DNA of 64,000 nucleotides from Calycina herbarum (Eukaryota > Ascomycota > Leotiomycetes > Helotiales > Pezizellaceae): assembly GCA_001414485.1 (NCBI GenBank), contig LLEY01000046.1, forward strand, positions 62,001 to 126,000, written 5' to 3'. Under the pieces are notes generated by a model. That model did no database searches, was not told the origin of the DNA, and worked only from the letters and a program-made list of their open reading frames with translations. Below, one piece after another: positions 45,853-58,799 of this stretch. The translations under genes were made by a program, and so were the position numbers. Within the stretch, counting starts at the first letter, position 1; each line of letters begins with the position of its first letter.

Positions 45853-47699
45853 TTTGATGAATGTCGGCCGAAGCGGTGGCAAAGCTATTTGATGATTGAG
45901 CAGAAAGGCTGCAAAGGAAAAATGATGGAGTGGTATGTGATGATCGCGGGGGAAAATTGGAACGCGTAGCCTTGAGCGGTGGGTTGATGCCTCGCGCTAG
46001 TACGCGTCAATCAGTGGTTGTTGGATTTTTCTCGCTTAAGCGTGGCTTACGCGAAAACCATAGTCATCCCACCGCCTGGCTACCCCATACTGTTCTCACA
46101 TCTCAAAAAGTCTGAGGACGGGCGCTTGTGGATGCTTATGAGAAAGAGGATACAAAAGATGGAGGATGCAAAAGATGAAGCATGCCCTCTTTTTATGTAC
46201 CCGTAGGCTGAATTTTAGTGTATAATGTGAATCACCACTCTTTGAGAAGTTGAGTGATTCACAGCTTATTTGTGAATCAACCCTTGAAGTACTGCATTTT
46301 CGAAGCTACGAAAATCAACAATACCCCATCCGAAGAATCCTTCCCAAATCCCGTGCTACTATAATTAAAAAGGGAGCACCTAAGGTAAGATCCATTGAAT
46401 ATGCAGTAACAATAAAATACATCAGACGGCGCCAAAGCGCCTACGCGCCTATGCCAACTGCCAAAAAGATTAGTGAATGAATGTTCCAGGTATCGTAAAA
46501 ATTCAAAAAGAAAGGCCCTGGCCCGTGGTGGGTCCGCCTCAATAAATGATTGGCCCATGTCAACTTCCGCGGCACCCAGGCTCCACCTACCCCCACAGAC
46601 CCACCCAGTTTGTTGATATTCCCAAATAGAACGACGTCTTGCATCAATCATCAGGTTTCTCGTCCGGGTGGCGCGACCGTTGCGGCGGCCAAACGGGTAG
46701 CGAGGAGCTTGGGTATAGGGCTATTTGGTATAATAGCACGGAGCTTGGTAAAAGACCGTATCAGATTGATAGCTTGGAATTGTGGGGTCGGCCTATCTTA
46801 ATACAAACCGGTCAGAAACGGCGTCAGGTTCTTCCTAAGATCTTCTTCGGAGGGTCTTAGGTTTTTGCTATTTTTTTGGCTGGTTTTTTTGCGATGGGTC
46901 TTTCAACCTTTCTAAGCAGCGAGTGCTTTTCTTCTGTTTACACAGCCCCTGAAGTCGCCTATCCCACATGCTGACGAGGACGCGTATTTTGAACCCACTA
47001 ATATACCGCTGTCGGAGCCTTTCGTCCTACCAAAGCGCTTTCCTGCTGTCGTGGTACCAAAACTCCGACCACCTGATCAGATTTGCTCCTAGGTCGTCGG
47101 TTGCCTAGTGAGTTCTCAATAACTTCAAGTCTTGCTAAAATCGAGGGGCACTGTCATCGATTGGATCCTTTAACCTGAAAGCCTTTCGCATTTCTACCAT
47201 GCAGAACCAGGACAGACAATTATGTCTCTGCACAACCCTCCATACAAACTGTAATGCAAACACATGCGAGGAAGCCAAAGCTCGCAGAGCTGCAACACTC
47301 ATTATACCGCCTCGCTCATTTACGGCTACAAATAATGGTGGTGTTAAAATCGCTGTTGAGGAGTTGCGAAATACCTCCGAAAAGGGCTGTCTCACTTACG
47401 CAATCTTATATTCTGTGTTGCAATGCTGCACTTCAGAGGGCAAGAGTAAAAGACTTGAATTCCATGAACTGCTCTATAAGAGCACAAGGCCTATATATAT
47501 ACAACTTTGCAGTAGTAATTGCCGCATCCATTTGCCGAAAAAACTCTTCCTGCCAGCATGCCCGACGGGCATACCGATATCTCCTTAAGTGGCTTAATAT
47601 AACAGATATCACCGTACCTATTAACAGCCCCCTTATAGTTATATCTAATAACAGTTACTCTACAAAAACCATATAAGTAAAAAGCAATTTTTGTGTAGC
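45853..47699. other. Intergenic region before the transposon arm
   Basis: No supported gene. An imperfect hairpin GTGAATCAC...GTGATTCAC lies at about 46228-46263. Two overlapping plus-strand frames at 47199-47676 are Cys-rich at the start but unrecognised; the part beyond about 47450 may already belong to the Copia 3' LTR. Confidence 0.35.
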
Positions 47700-50683
47700 T
47701 CCTAGGAAAAGCCCAGCTGGCATAAAAACCTAGGCGTAAGCCTCTTGTCCTTTATCCCTCCCACAGCATTCCCTTTACGTATATCTTGAATACTAATAGT
47801 TGTAGAGGTTTCGTAAGTGCGTTAGCAAGTATATATGCCGTAGGGCAGTAATTAACTATGATCTTGTTATATGTAATAAGCTGCCGTACATAGTGGAATT
47901 GGACATTAATATACTTGCTTTAGGCATGGTTCTCTGGGTTCTTAGTAAGCGTAATCGCTGACTGATTATTATAGAGAAGTAGGACTGTAAAGTCGTCCTT
48001 TAAGTACTACGAATAGCTAATATCTCGTAGTAGCCTACTATACTAGATAGCCTGCTTGCTTGTCTAGCAAAGTACTATATACTCTGCCTCGGTAGTCGAT
48101 GTAGAGATTAACCGCTGTTTCTTCGACGTCTAAGTAATAGGTCCTCTACAGAGCTTGAAGATATACCTATAAGTCGATAGTCGATCAGCTAGGTTACCAG
48201 CATAGTCCGAGTCAGAATACCCTTTAAGGGCCTGTAGTCGTTCCGAGTTGCTATAGCGAATAGTATAGCCAGGTATGCCTTTCAAGTAGCGTAAGATCTG
48301 TAATACACAATTCTAATACTGTATAGTAGGGTTTAAGCAACGCTATATAAGTCGGCAAATAGTAAAGGTAATATCTAGCTACGTGCCTCTCTATAAATAT
48401 ATTAGACTTCTAATAGCTCTTTAGTATAGAGCAATATTAGCTCGGGGTTTATTTTGCTTAGCTTTCCTAAGGGTTTATATTCTACCCGTAGGGGTAGGAT
48501 CTACCTGATTACTGCCCTCTAAATACTTATTAACTAGCTTAAGCAAGTAGCTTTTCTAGCTAATAGTCAGCGTCTGCGACGCTCGATCCCGTGTAACCTT
48601 AAGACTAAGAAACGTACTAATCTCCCTTATGTCTTTAAGCTTATATAGTTTTCTAAACCCCTCTTTAAACGAGTTAACCTTGTTTAAAGAGCGCCCTAGT
48701 ATAATTATATTATTAATATAGAGGCTAACAATTAAGCTCTTATCTCTATTAATAAACACGCTTAGATTACTAAAAGAGGGTTTTAATCTAAACTTAGCTA
48801 GTCTATTATAAGCTTTAATATACTACTCTCTTCTAGACTACTTTAGGCTATATAAGGCCTTCTATACCTTAAGTATAACGCTAGAGAGTAATAAGAGTCC
48901 TTAAACCTCCTATATATAAACCCCTACGTATAACTCTGCCTATAGATACGCTATATCTACGTTAACTTAGTGAATTTCAAGGTCTTCTGTATACTCTACA
49001 GCTAATAAAGCCCTAATAGACTTATAGTAGATAGTAGGCGAGAACGTCTTAAGAAAGTTATTACCTAGTCTCTAACTATATCTCTAAGCTACTAGTCTAG
49101 CCTTAAAGCAGTCTATTAACCCTGTTAGAGTATACTTTATAAGAAAGACCTACTTTATACTAACTATAGCCTTTGTAGAGAGGAGCTTAGTATACTCCTA
49201 GGTTCTAAGAACCTAGAGCTTAACTAATTTATTAGTAATAGCATCTTTCTATTACTAAGCATACTAAGAGTTACTAACTGCTTTATTATACGACTTTAGA
49301 AGAAGTATTCTATAGACATCAGTACTTAAGGCTATATCTTCGTTAAAGAACCTCTAAGGCCTACGTTTATAGAGCCTACGGCCTATCGAAGCCTTATAGC
49401 TAGGTTTACTATCTATATACTAATCAGACGTGCGAGTCTTTCTCCTACGACTAGCGATTCTGTCTATATATTTAGAAGACGTGCGAGTCTCTCTTCTACG
49501 ACTTACTATTCTATCTACACGTTTATATAACGTGTAGGTCTTTCTTCTACAACTAGTAGTAGTTCAGGCACCCTTAGGTAACCTAGGCACTTCAACTAGC
49601 CTGTTTAATAGTTCGAGTGCTCTAAGCAACCTAGGCGCTTCTACTAGCCTCTCTTCCTCGGGTTCTTCCTTACTAAAGTTCTCTAACTCGCTAATAAACC
49701 TGTAAGCAGGAGTTTTACTACTCTAATTCTATTTTAGACGTCGATTAACAAGGAATCGAGGTCTTATTAACATAATAATACGCTAGCTTATTAGGTCGTA
49801 CAATCTATACTACTGTAAGGTCTCTGTATAGCTTATAAGATATATTCTTCGCGAGACTAGCTTAAGCTTATACCTATACTAGTTAGAAAGCCGGTGGAAA
49901 GTAACATAGCTCTATAGCTTTAAGTACTATATCCCTAGCCTCTTCCTTGTAAATACTTCTTCAGTTGTAATTCCGCCTAGCTCTATAGGTGTACAGTTTC
50001 TAATATAATATACAGCTTTTATAACTTTGTCTTAAAACTTATATAGTAATTAAGCGTTAATAAGTATTACTCTTATAAGTGAAATAAGTATATAGTTTAG
50101 CCTTTTAGAGACACTATTCTGCTCTAGTATATATAGCGTAGTCTACTTAATCTTAACTCTATACTAGCTTAATAGTTTATTCTTAATTACTTTAAACTCC
50201 TTAGTATTTATTAGTATTAGATAATAATTACCTTACTTACTAATAGGCTTTAGGTTTAAACCTTAGTCTATACTAGTTCTTTCTAGTGTTGTCTAGAAGA
50301 TTCGGTTACGTTCTCGGTTACGTAAACACGTGATCCTTAGAATCTTCTAGTAACTATTATATTTGTAAGCTATAGAAGCTTCTAGTACTTATCCTAGAAG
50401 TATATATAGCTCTCTACTATCCTTATAGTTAGAAATCAAGTTAATTAAGTCTTTTACTCTTTATCTATACTACCGATTCTATAAAAACGTGATTTAACAA
50501 TTACCTAACCTACTCTACACCGATTCTATAACTTACCCTGTAGCCTACTCTGTAGCCTACTCTATAAGTTACTCTGTTCCTTCTATAGTATTATTAAGCT
50601 AAAGAACCTTTAGCTTATACTCTATCTATAACTTTACTTTCTTCTTCTATTTAAGTATAACTTCTCTAAAGTCTATTCTTTAC
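47700..50683 (-). mobile_element. Copia (Ty1-type) retrotransposon, segment 3 of 3: end of integrase, reverse transcriptase, RNase H
   Basis: Minus-strand reading from 50683 downward gives the late integrase part, then reverse transcriptase with LYINNIIILG near 48720 (the Y-x-D-D block, here N-N), then RNase H with GYSDSDYAGNLADRLSTYRYIF, STTEAEYI and NNQSAI (about 48290-47930), a Copia hallmark order. It is full of TAG stops and poor in CA/TG. The left boundary near 47700 is a guess: the purine-rich tract at about 47740-47760 could be the polypurine tract, with the 3' LTR to its left. It continues to the right on the far side of Gypsy-1. Confidence 0.75.
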
Positions 50684-51012
50684 TATAATAAACCTAATCT
50701 GCTAGCCCTCTAGTAGTTATCCTTACCTATAGTATATATAGGTATAGCAGATAATCAGAGAAGTAAGAGGTGGTTTAATTAAAGATCTAAAGCTACAGAA
50801 GAGAAGAGAAGGAAAGAGGAGACTTCTAGAGGTCCTATAATATAGAGATAGCTAAGGAATCGATAAGTTATAGGAATGTCGATCTGTTTATAGAAATAGT
50901 TCTTAGCCTAGGTAGGAATAGTTCTAGGCCAGGCTAGGAATAGCAGGCTTTACAGACGCCGGCGAGCAGCCGTACACGAGTCACGTGCTCGGCGGTGGCC
51001 AGGTCTGTAACA
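50684..51012 (-). repeat. Gypsy-1 3' LTR (329 bp)
   Basis: Matches 55328-55656 over its whole length. In element orientation it begins TGTTACAGACCTGGCC and ends near TTTATTATA. It carries more C to T and G to A changes than the 5' copy (for example CAGACGCC against CGGACGCC and CACGAG against CGCGAG). Confidence 0.88.
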
Positions 51013-54000
51013 TTACCCCTCTCTTTAAGTAGAGCTCGCCCGCGAGCTCTGAACCTACTACTCTATAGGTAATTTATCCTCGTTCTTATAATATTCCAGC
51101 TCGTCTATACTATCTTCCTAGCTCTATAACTATTCTACTAAGTACCTAGAAGGCCTTAGAAGAGAAGGATTTAGAGTATAAAACTCTTAAAGCTTATATA
51201 AGCAGCCTATAAAGTTAGAAGCTAGGTACTAGGCTAGGTCTAGCTCGCTTTGTATCTATTGAACCTAGTATTATAATTTTCTATAATAGTCTCTAGAGGC
51301 TAGTACTTAGTCTATATCCTATTCGTTATATCTATTAACTATAATAGGCAGTCCTGGTTCCTATAGCTAGCCTAGTAGCAGATTATTAGAAGCTTTACAA
51401 AGCTTGTCTATAGAGATTATAAGCTATATTTTAATTATCGGAGGTAGGTTAACCTAGAAAGCGTTTCTAATCTTTTCTAGGACTGTATATAGACTAGCTA
51501 TCTACTGATCGAGCTTATAGCTTAGGTAGTCTATATTCTACGTCTTTGTCGATATATAGACCTTGTCGCCTATAGTAAAGTCTACTAGTCGCCGGTGCTT
51601 GTTTACTTGCTTATACTAGCGTTCCTAAGCAGCCTCGATTCCCTTATAAGCGGTTTCCTAGGCGCTATATATACAGGTTACGTATACAACTGCTTCGTCT
51701 CGTAAAAGCTGTTTATAAACGCTTATTAGCTCTTCTAGGCTCTGGCAGACTTAATTAAAGCTGGTACGTAGTACGTAACTAAGCTCGATTTATATAGGCG
51801 GAAGAGTTGTCAAGTCCTAGAGAAGTATAGCTTAAGCGTAGTCTATAATCGGCATTAGTTTAGACTAGTTATCTTAATAGTAGTTTATAAACAGGCGAAG
51901 GCGTTAGTTAATCTACTGGTTTATATTCTTAGTTTAACTGTTAGTTTATACGTATATAGCTATAGATAGCTTGATCTTAGTCCCTAGGATCCGGTTAAAC
52001 TCTTACTAGAACTCTAAGACGAATTATAGACCGCGGTCAGAGACAATAGTATCTAACAGTCTATAATAGCGCTATACGCGGTCGAGGTAGATCCGCGTAG
52101 TCTTTTTTACGTCTATAGTCTTTAGGTAAGGGATAGAGATAGATCTCTTACTTAGCTAGTAGATAAAGATAATAATTATATCTATCCTAGACTTGTTAGA
52201 AGGGAATTCCTTAAAATTAACTAATATATATTACTATAGGCGATCCGGGATAGATAAGAGGTTGAGGAGTCTAGAGGAGCGGTCTTATAGCACGTAAGAG
52301 CGACGGTAGGTCTAGTAGTTATAGACGAATCGTTGTATATCTAAATAAAGGTATAGCTAGTAGTAGCGGTCTATAACTAGCTTTAGAGTCTTAGATTATC
52401 TAGGGTAGGCTACTAAGACTTGATTATGAACCTCGCTTAGTAAGCGTACTTTGAGATCGTCGTCCTCGGGTAGGATAAGCCGTTCTTAGTATAGTAGGAG
52501 GCTGTTACGAGTTGTCTAGCTAGGGCGTTCATCTGTAGTATACTAGCGGAGAGCGTTAAGGCCTATACTTATACGATTAGCCTATAGGATATTATTAATT
52601 AAGTTGTATAGTTTGTCGGCTACTTTAACAGGTGTAATATCTATAGAAGAGTCTAAGTCTAGGTCTATAATAATCTGCGAGTTGAGATTCTTAGGCTATA
52701 AGAGGACTTGTATACGAGTAGATATCTTTATTACTATTTAACTATCTACTTCTTAGTCTCGGCAAGTAAGGGAATCTGCTTGATTCTAGCTACTAGGCTT
52801 ATAAGTAAGTAGGAAGTTAAATCGAGAGAGGGTTTCAGCCTAGCGGGCTTGTCGGCTAGATAAGGCTTTAGTTGTTATAAAGTACTCGAGAGCTTTATAG
52901 TCTAAAACGACCTGTACTCGGTGTAGAGACCCTTCGAGCTTAGGTCTCTAGGCTTCTAGAGAACGTATAATAGCTAGTATCTCTTTATTGTGAATTAGGT
53001 AGTTAATCTCAGTAGATATTATTATCTTAGAGAAGTAAGCTATAGAGTACTACTCTTGACTCAGCTGTAACTGAAGAAGTATACTGCTAAGAATGCTGTT
53101 AGAGGAATCGGTCTTAACTATAGACTTGTATTACGAATTAAAGTATATAAGAAGAGGTGTATTAATAAGCCGGGCCTTCAGCTTAGAGAAGGCGTCTTAA
53201 TAAGTAGGTGTCTACTAAAACATCTAGTCTTTACAAGTTAGAGCTGTTAACAGGCGTGTAACTTGTCTATAGTTAAGAATAAACTTCTAGTAGAAGTTAT
53301 AAAAGCTAAGAAAGGACTGAATACTACGGACTATAATAGAGCGTTCCTAGTTATAGATCGTTTCTATCTTTTCTAGGTCTACTTTAATCCCGTTAATACT
53401 TATATAGAAGCCTAGGTACTTTATATAAGTAACGTTAAACTTAGATTTCTTGATATTAGCTTATAAGCTAGCTTTATAAAGCTGTAAAAGGACCTTATAG
53501 ACGTGTTCCTAATAGTCTAGCTCGTTCTTAGAGTAAATAAGAATATTATTAAGGTAGATAGTATAAAAGTTATCTAAATAGTCGAAGAGTACGTCGTTTA
53601 TAAACCGTTAATATATTATAGGTTTATTAGTTAGTCTAAAAGGTATAACTTTACACTTATAAGCTCTATAACGGGTCTAGAACGTTGTTAGTTCTTTAGA
53701 CTTAGGGTTAATCCGAATCTGGTGAAAAGCTTATTATATATCTAGCTTTGTAAAGATACGAGCCTTGCTTAGACGAGTAAGAGTTTCGCCGATTAACGGA
53801 AGAGGATACTAGTCCTTATAGGTTAGGTTATTTAGCTTATAGTAATTAATATAGAACTGTAGAGAGCTGTTAGACTTCTTAATAAAGAGAATCGGGGCTG
53901 TAAACGGGGCTTGGCTAGCCTTAATAAAACCTTTATAAAGGTTCTTAATAAGGTATTGTTTTACAGCCCGGAGCTCGTCCGTTAACTGGTGGCGGAGGGG

Positions 54001-55327
54001 GCTATAGGATAAGTCGTCTACGTTCTCGTCCGTAAGTTCGATCTTGTGGTCGTACGGGCGACGAGGGGGAAGAGTATTAGACGCAGCTTTGGAGAAAACG
54101 TCTACGAGATCCTAGTAGGCTCTGGGGAGGCTTTCTTAGACCTGTAAGTCGTCTTTTTGATCTATAAGCTTTTTTTCTATTAAGTAATCGATCTTATAAA
54201 GAGAGGTACTAAAGGCCGTAGCTTCAGTGTCTTGTAGGTTACGGCGATATGCAGCAGCACCGATGACAGCGATGTCTACCGGTGGCAGGTGTTGGTTTAC
54301 GTGATGGTCCGTAAAGGCGGGGGGCCGGGGCAGGGGAGGTTGTACGGAACGTAGTTTGAGTAGTAGTGAAAGTTCTAGCTGGGCGGGAGGTAGTAGTGGC
54401 AGTTACGGGCTGGGGGATGAGACGAGCGGTCTGTAAGTTGCTTCTACGGAGCGGAAGTCTTTGTAAGTTCTTATTAACAAGTCGATACTTGTTTGCTAGG
54501 GCCGTACTTGTGAGTAGAACGTCTAAGAATGATAAGATAGACTGTTGTAGAGGTAGTATAAGCTTGTTATATAAGTCGGGCTATAAGTCGTCTGTCGGGA
54601 TCCGTCTAGTGCCTATAAGGTATAAGAAGCGAGTATAGAAGGTTGCGAAAGTCTCGTTATCTCTTATAATAAGCCGGCGGAATTCGATATAGGCGTCCTA
54701 TACTTTAAACAGGTTCTCTAGGATATCTATAAGATATGCGATTATTTCTTTTATAGACTAAAACAGCTTAGGTCTCTTCTAGTAACGGAGCACGAGATGC
54801 TTCTAAGTAATATTAGTTATATAGTTAAAAACGTAAGCTATCTTTGCTTCCTCTAGCTTAAACATAGAGGCGTTGATAAGGAACTTGTTCTTAATCTAGA
54901 TCTTCTAGTTGTTAAAGGTTAGAGACAAGCTATCTGTTAGAGGCTTAGTATTCTTAAGCTTAACTGTAAACGACCTATGTTATCCAGTTTCAGATAGGGT
55001 ATTCCCTTATAGAGGGGTACGGACGTCGTCTAGTTGTTCTTGTAGTAGATAGACCTGTTTTAGAGCTATAGCGAGCTGTTAAGCGTCTGTAGGCTAGTCG
55101 GCAGACATCGTTGTAGACGACTCAGTTATAAGGACAGAGAGTATAGGTAGAAGAGCCCCAGGCTCTTATACGCGGTGGTAGGCACGGGTACGCGAGGCTG
55201 TATAAGGCGCTGGTAGCATCTACGAGCGGTCTATATAGACCGTAGGTGTTATATTAGAATTGTAACAGATATTCTAATCCTTCCTAGAAGCAGTAGTAAA
55301 TAGAGAGAAGAAGAGAGCTTTAGATAA

Positions 55328-55656
55328 TATAACAAACCCAATCTGCTAGCTCTCTGGTAGTTATCCTTACCTATAGTATATATAGGTATAGCGGATAATC
55401 AGAGAAGTAAGAGGTGGTTTAATTAAAGATCTAAAGCTATAGAAGAGAAGAGAAGGAAAGAAGAGACTTCTAGAGGTCCTATAATATAGAGATAGCTAAG
55501 GAATCGATAAGTTATAGGAATGTCGATCCGTTTATAGAAATGGTTCCTAGCCTAGGTAGGAATGGTTCTAGGCTAGGCCAGGAATAGCAGGCTTTGCGGA
55601 CGCCGGCGAGCAGCCGTACGCGAGTCACGTGCTCGGCGGTGGCCAGGTCCGTAACA
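55328..55656 (-). repeat. Gypsy-1 5' LTR (329 bp)
   Basis: Direct copy of 50684-51012. In element orientation it begins TGTTACGGACCTGGCC and ends GGTTTGTTATA. The expected terminal CA appears changed to TA. The internal region, with the expected primer-binding site, starts just left of 55328. Confidence 0.88.
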
Positions 55657-56473
55657 TTTACTTAGTTAGGAAGACCTAGGACTTCCTTATTACCTAGTTT
55701 ATAAGAGTATAAATGTAGCGTTCCCTAGCTATAGTAGGAATACTATATAGACTCTAGAAGTTAGAAAACACCTGTTAGGGCTTGTAGTAAGTGCTAATGA
55801 ATTGAACTACAGAGGCTGTCTATATATAAGAAGATTCGATTGTCCTTTCCAAGCTAGAGTCCTTGCTAACTTATATACTCAGTTAGCTTATTCTAGAGGG
55901 TTCTATCAAGAGTACTCTCGAAGGTTCTATCACGTCTATGCGTTGCTAAGCGAGGCCACGTAAATACGTCGCTGGAGTACTCTAAGACTTACTCTACAGG
56001 TGTAACTCTTAACAACACTCTTTCGAGAGGTTTATCTACTTTCTCTAGCGCTTAGCGGTTAATAACTTATAGCTGTTTTACTATAATATATAGCTTATAG
56101 AAGTCTAAGTTATAACCTCTTAGAATTGATATTAGTGCTTCTAAGTTAGAGACTACGCTATATAGCCCTCTAAGTCTCTATATACCGATATAGCTAAAAT
56201 TCCTATACTAAAGGTTAAGGTTAAGATCTCTTTTAGTTATAGCCATAGTAGCTTCCGTAGCAACAGAGTCTAGTATATATTACAAGCTAATCCGGCTTAT
56301 ATTCGTAATAACAAAACTATCTTTTATAAGAGTTATAGCGTGCTTGCTTATACTACCAGTTGTCTATATAAGAATACCCTTGTCCTATAGCTAAGAGACT
56401 AATATCAGGCTGCTAGTAAACTTAGGTATATATAGCACGTCTATAAGAGTAAGCGTTTAAGTCTACAGCTTGT
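55657..56473 (-). mobile_element. Copia retrotransposon, segment 2 of 3: pre-integrase and integrase
   Basis: Minus-strand translation of 56470-56250 gives LIDVLYIPKFTSSLILVSQL, the GAG-pre-integrase pattern (VLYVP....NLLS) of Copia elements. Integrase residues follow down to 55657 (ARERYIYTLIN then VIRKS with W to stop). Flanked on the left by Gypsy-1 and on the right by Gypsy-2; the five bases CTTGT at 56469-56473 are the target duplication of Gypsy-2. Confidence 0.75.
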
Positions 56474-56937
56474 TATTACGAATCACGGTATACGTGGTAA
56501 GTAGTCTAGACGGCGTTCTAATAGGACAAGGTATAATATCCGGGAAAGGAAAGTAATATAGGAGGAAATCAGTAATACGGAAGGACATTAGGGATTTTAG
56601 GATCTTACTATTGTAGTAATGTTAGAAGTCACGTGTGGTTATGTGACATGATCGCCTATATCGCTCTAGTCGCCTTGATCGCGAGCGACGCGAGCGACGC
56701 GAGCGATATAAGCGACGCACTTTAGAAACGAAGGTTCTATATAAGACTGGCACGTCTGCTATTAGATAGGAGCTTCGTACTTAACTTTAGTTATTAATCT
56801 TATTATCTTATTTAACATCTTTAATATAAGTAACGAGTTCACTTCTAAGTAAACAACCAGCGCATTTATACTTCTTACTATATACCAACCTTCGAGACTT
56901 AGTCATCTTTGTTTAGTTCGTTTAAGTTTTCGTTATA
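56474..56937 (+). repeat. Gypsy-2 5' LTR (464 bp)
   Basis: Begins TATTACGAATCACGG and ends CGTTATA; both termini show TA where the 3' LTR keeps TG and CA, consistent with CpA to TpA change. It contains the tandem GCGACGCGA (about three units near 56692-56720), a CpG-rich block with almost no CA or TG. Confidence 0.9.
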
Positions 56938-56971
56938 CTTTGAGCACCTGCTTAGAAGTAAGATCGCTACT

Positions 56972-58000
56972 ATGTCGGCAACCTCTTCTACTCTAAGAAC
57001 CGCCCTACTAAGGCCAGCTGCGGACCCCCTAGTTACACCAGTTACACTAGTTACTACTCTTCGAGAGGAAGTGAAACTTCCTCTTCTGAAGCTATTCAAT
57101 AGCTTACCTAAGAAGCTAGCTGAATTCTTAATAAAGGCTTCCCTCTACTTAAGTTTTTATTATACCTAGTTTCTAAGTAAAACTAACTAGGTTATATAGT
57201 TGTCTACCTATCTTAAAGGGGCAGCTTATAACTAGTTAGAACTATACTTAGAGGATTACTAGATAAATAAAATAGTAGATAGAAAAGTCTCTCTTTAGAT
57301 ATCTAAGAAAACGAGGGATTTGTTTAGAAATGTTCGAGGATTTAGAGAGGGAATTAACTAGGCTTTTAAGGATGTTAATATAAAGAAAAAGGTAGTTAGA
57401 GCTTTATATATACTTAGGTAGAAGGGATTAGCTACTAAGTACGCCTTATAATTTCAATAGTACTCTATATAAATAGGATAGAACGATAAAGCATTATGTA
57501 AATAATTCTATTATAGACTTAAGGATAATGTAAAGAATAAAATCGTATAAGAGGATTTTCTAGATATATTAAATAAATTAATAAATAATATAATTAGGAT
57601 CGATAACTATATCTATAAAAGAAATCTAGAGAAGAAAGGAAGTTATAGTTATCGATATAGAAAGAGTAGACGAAAAGATTATAGAGATCCTATAGAAATC
57701 GACGCTACTTAGAAATTATAGGTTCTAGGGAAGGAATCTAAGAAAGAAAACTCCTAAAGGGGAGGATTGTCCTAGAAAGAGCGAAATCGTCGACGTAAGT
57801 AGAACTTATGTTATAACTATAGTCTTCTTAGCTATAGAGTAAATAAGTATAGTAAGAAGAAAGACTCTAAAGGGAAACAAGCTAACGCTACTATCTAAAA
57901 AGAAGTAGCTTTAATAGAAAAAATCGAACTTATAGACGAAGAACTTAAGGCTAGAGGTTATAGTACGTAAATTGAAACAGACGCTATAGATATAATAGTA
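56972..58000 (+). pseudogene. Gypsy-2 gag pseudogene
   Basis: From ATG 56972 the frame reads MSATSSTLRTALLRPAAD, then KLPLLKLFNSL, and after TAG codons continues with LSTYLKGAAYN, RDLFRNVRGFREGIN, AFKDVNIKKKVVRALYILR and GLATKYAL, the helical gag capsid pattern of fungal Gypsy elements (F...L...A..W). The W and Q positions are TAG. A basic Cys-poor region follows near 57780-57850 (RKQ and CYNYSLLSY-like), probably the zinc-knuckle zone. Right edge is approximate. Confidence 0.65.
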
Positions 58001-58799
58001 GACGCTATATACTTATAGCTAAATAAAGGAATTAAGTTATAAGTTAGTAAGGTATAGGATACTAATAATAATAGGGATCTATTACTCGAAGAATATTATA
58101 ATATATAGTCGGAAATAGATTATAAATTACCTTTTTAGATAGAATATAAATTACTACTATTAATAAGTTTATTAGAGTTATTAGAATCGATATCCGACTT
58201 ATTAGAAGTAGATCTAGGAATATATAAGCCTAAATAAGGTAAGATATAGGCATTTATTAGAACTTTTAAAAGAGGGAATAGATAGGTATATATAGAAAAC
58301 CAGAAACCTAATTTCTAGAGCCTATATTCTACTTAAAGAATTAACTCTACTATTTTAACTACCTATAAAATAGTTTAGAATAAACAAGATAGAATAACTT
58401 TAGTAAGCCTTATTACTAGAAGGGAAACTATTAAATTTAAAGAACCTAGACTAGAATAAGCAGTATCTAGCGAACTATCTAGTATACCTAAGATAGGAGA
58501 CATTTAGATAGTCGTAGATCTATAAGAAGAAACTAGCGAATAGTAATAGCAGGGTCCTAACGACTTTATAAGATGCTCTAAAACCAGTTTTTTAGGTACA
58601 CTACCTAATAATAGAGAAGCTATACTAGAAATAGGAAGCTAGTATACTATAGTCGCTTTAGTTAGAAAAGTCGGAGTAATATTTTAGGAATTATAAAGTA
58701 AGAAGTTATTTAGTATAATCTTCTAAGAGATAAACGAATATAATATAGACTAAGAAACGGAGTTAGTATAGGAAGAGCTCTACTAACTAATAATTAGAG

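Larger units (their letters stand above)
50684..55656 (-). mobile_element. Gypsy-1: Ty3/Gypsy LTR retrotransposon, 4973 bp, RIP-mutated, inserted in the Copia element
   Basis: Direct LTRs of 329 bp at both ends and a perfect 5-bp target duplication TTTAC (50679-50683 and 55657-55661). On the minus strand it reads gag (about 55.1-54.3 kb), reverse transcriptase (about 54.0-53.5 kb, with PFTAPILFIKKSNSSLQFYI, YPLPLI.ETL.RL and IFTKLDI), RNase H and integrase (about 53.2-51.5 kb). Every domain is broken by TAG codons, so it cannot make protein. The insertion interrupts the Copia integrase reading, which resumes in frame when Gypsy-1 and one TTTAC are removed. Confidence 0.88.

Noticed and set aside
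47199..47676. Two overlapping plus-strand frames with Cys-rich start
   Set aside because: Frames overlap each other, no known motif, and the right half probably belongs to the Copia 3' LTR.
54366..54638. Plus-strand 90-codon frame inside Gypsy-1
   Set aside because: Antisense to the gag region of a minus-strand retrotransposon; RIP removes stops unevenly and leaves such frames.
56685..56725. CRISPR-like array from the GCGACGCGA tandem
   Set aside because: No spacers, the units are contiguous, and the setting is a fungal LTR.
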